In this document: positions 40,167 through 40,235 of the stretch, in pieces
Layout: each line of letters begins with the position of its first letter
Numbering within the stretch: position 1 is the first letter of the stretch
NCBI GenBank assembly: GCA_934091055.1
Contig: CAKOKN010000010.1
Span: 1-40,235, forward strand
DNA length: 40,235 nucleotides
Origin: an uncultured Bacilli bacterium
Lineage (GTDB): Bacteria > Bacillota_I > Bacilli_A > RF39 > UBA660
Direction of reading: 5' to 3'
Made by a program: the position numbers and the translations under genes
Notes under the pieces: model-generated
Database searches by the model: none
What the model was told of the DNA's origin: nothing
What the model saw: the letters and a program-made list of their open reading frames with translations, nothing else

Positions 40167-40213
40167 TATGTGTCCTCTCAAGGACACATACAAATCCACC
40201 TGCTATGCAGGTG
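40167..40213 (+). repeat. Two perfect hairpins downstream of the variable region
   Basis: TATGTGTCCT (40167-40176), CTCA loop, AGGACACATA (40181-40190) is a 10-bp stem with a 4-nt loop. CACCTGC (40197-40203), TAT loop, GCAGGTG (40207-40213) is a 7-bp stem. Neither has a T run, and a terminator already precedes them. DGR targets often carry a cruciform-forming hairpin just after the variable region, which fits. Confidence 0.75.
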
Positions 40214-40235
40214 TGAATAATAAAGAGCGAAGCCT

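Noticed and set aside
1..40235. Insertion sequences, prophage, integrase, attachment sites, rRNA, CRISPR
   Set aside because: No transposase, integrase, phage structural gene, rRNA segment or regular repeat-spacer array is visible in the window.

Overview
This window looks like chromosomal DNA of an AT-rich (roughly 30% GC), endospore-forming member of the Bacilli (Firmicutes), most likely a poorly characterised gut-type lineage. The taxonomic clues are a full-length Spo0A, the outer spore coat protein CotE, a SirA-like inhibitor of DnaA in the Bacillus order tkt-sirA-yneF, a NifU-like gene (YutI type) beside a YutH/CotS-type coat kinase, EzrA, and Firmicute-type promoters and ribosome binding sites. 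Several genes start with TTG or GTG (spo0A, cotE).

Layout. 1-5811: tRNA-Val, an S1-domain protein, NifU-like protein, YutH-like protein, pgk, tpiA, spo0A with a Spo0A-box-like site, and a membrane-anchored SH3b protein. 5898-12056: lon with a hairpin leader, a metallophosphoesterase/CPBP protease pair on the minus strand, dCMP deaminase, a short acyl-CoA dehydratase activase and a LysM protein. 12057-12497: no protein gene, but a strong promoter with an operator-like inverted repeat and a candidate structured RNA. 12498-21154: an envelope block with a membrane protein, a dockerin-bearing SH3b autolysin, its C-terminally anchored neighbour with a cohesin-like Ig domain, EzrA, and two Asn-rich disordered membrane proteins. 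21151-23775: RNHCP protein, a previously uncalled 58-residue Gly/Pro/Tyr protein, a rhomboid protease and a J-domain-like protein. 23834-26493: rnfC and an rnfD-rnfG fusion without the other Rnf subunits. 26590-33402: zinc-ribbon protein, FtsK/SpoIIIE, YceD-L32, transketolase, SirA, YneF and a TIGR04086 protein. 33475-34739: a YetF-type protein and CotE. 34823-37528: a flavinylation/extracellular electron transfer set (ApbE, NusG-II protein, Gx transporter, ASCH protein, FMN-binding lipoprotein). 37600-40235: a degenerate polysaccharide-deacetylase fold and a large surface protein whose 3' end looks like a diversity-generating retroelement (DGR) variable region, followed by hairpins at the window edge.

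How the parts fit. ApbE would attach FMN to the RnfD- and RnfG-type domains and to the lipoprotein, giving one membrane and extracytoplasmic flavin electron pathway encoded at two places about 8 kb apart. The autolysin, its anchored neighbour, EzrA and the SH3b protein serve cell wall growth and division. Spo0A, SirA, CotE and YutH-like belong to sporulation.

The most interesting parts are the putative DGR target at the right edge (the reverse transcriptase and template would lie outside the window), the reduced Rnf plus flavinylation set, the dockerin autolysin with its anchored neighbour, and the unassigned RNA at about 12293-12460. All assignments are by eye; no database search or folding program was run.
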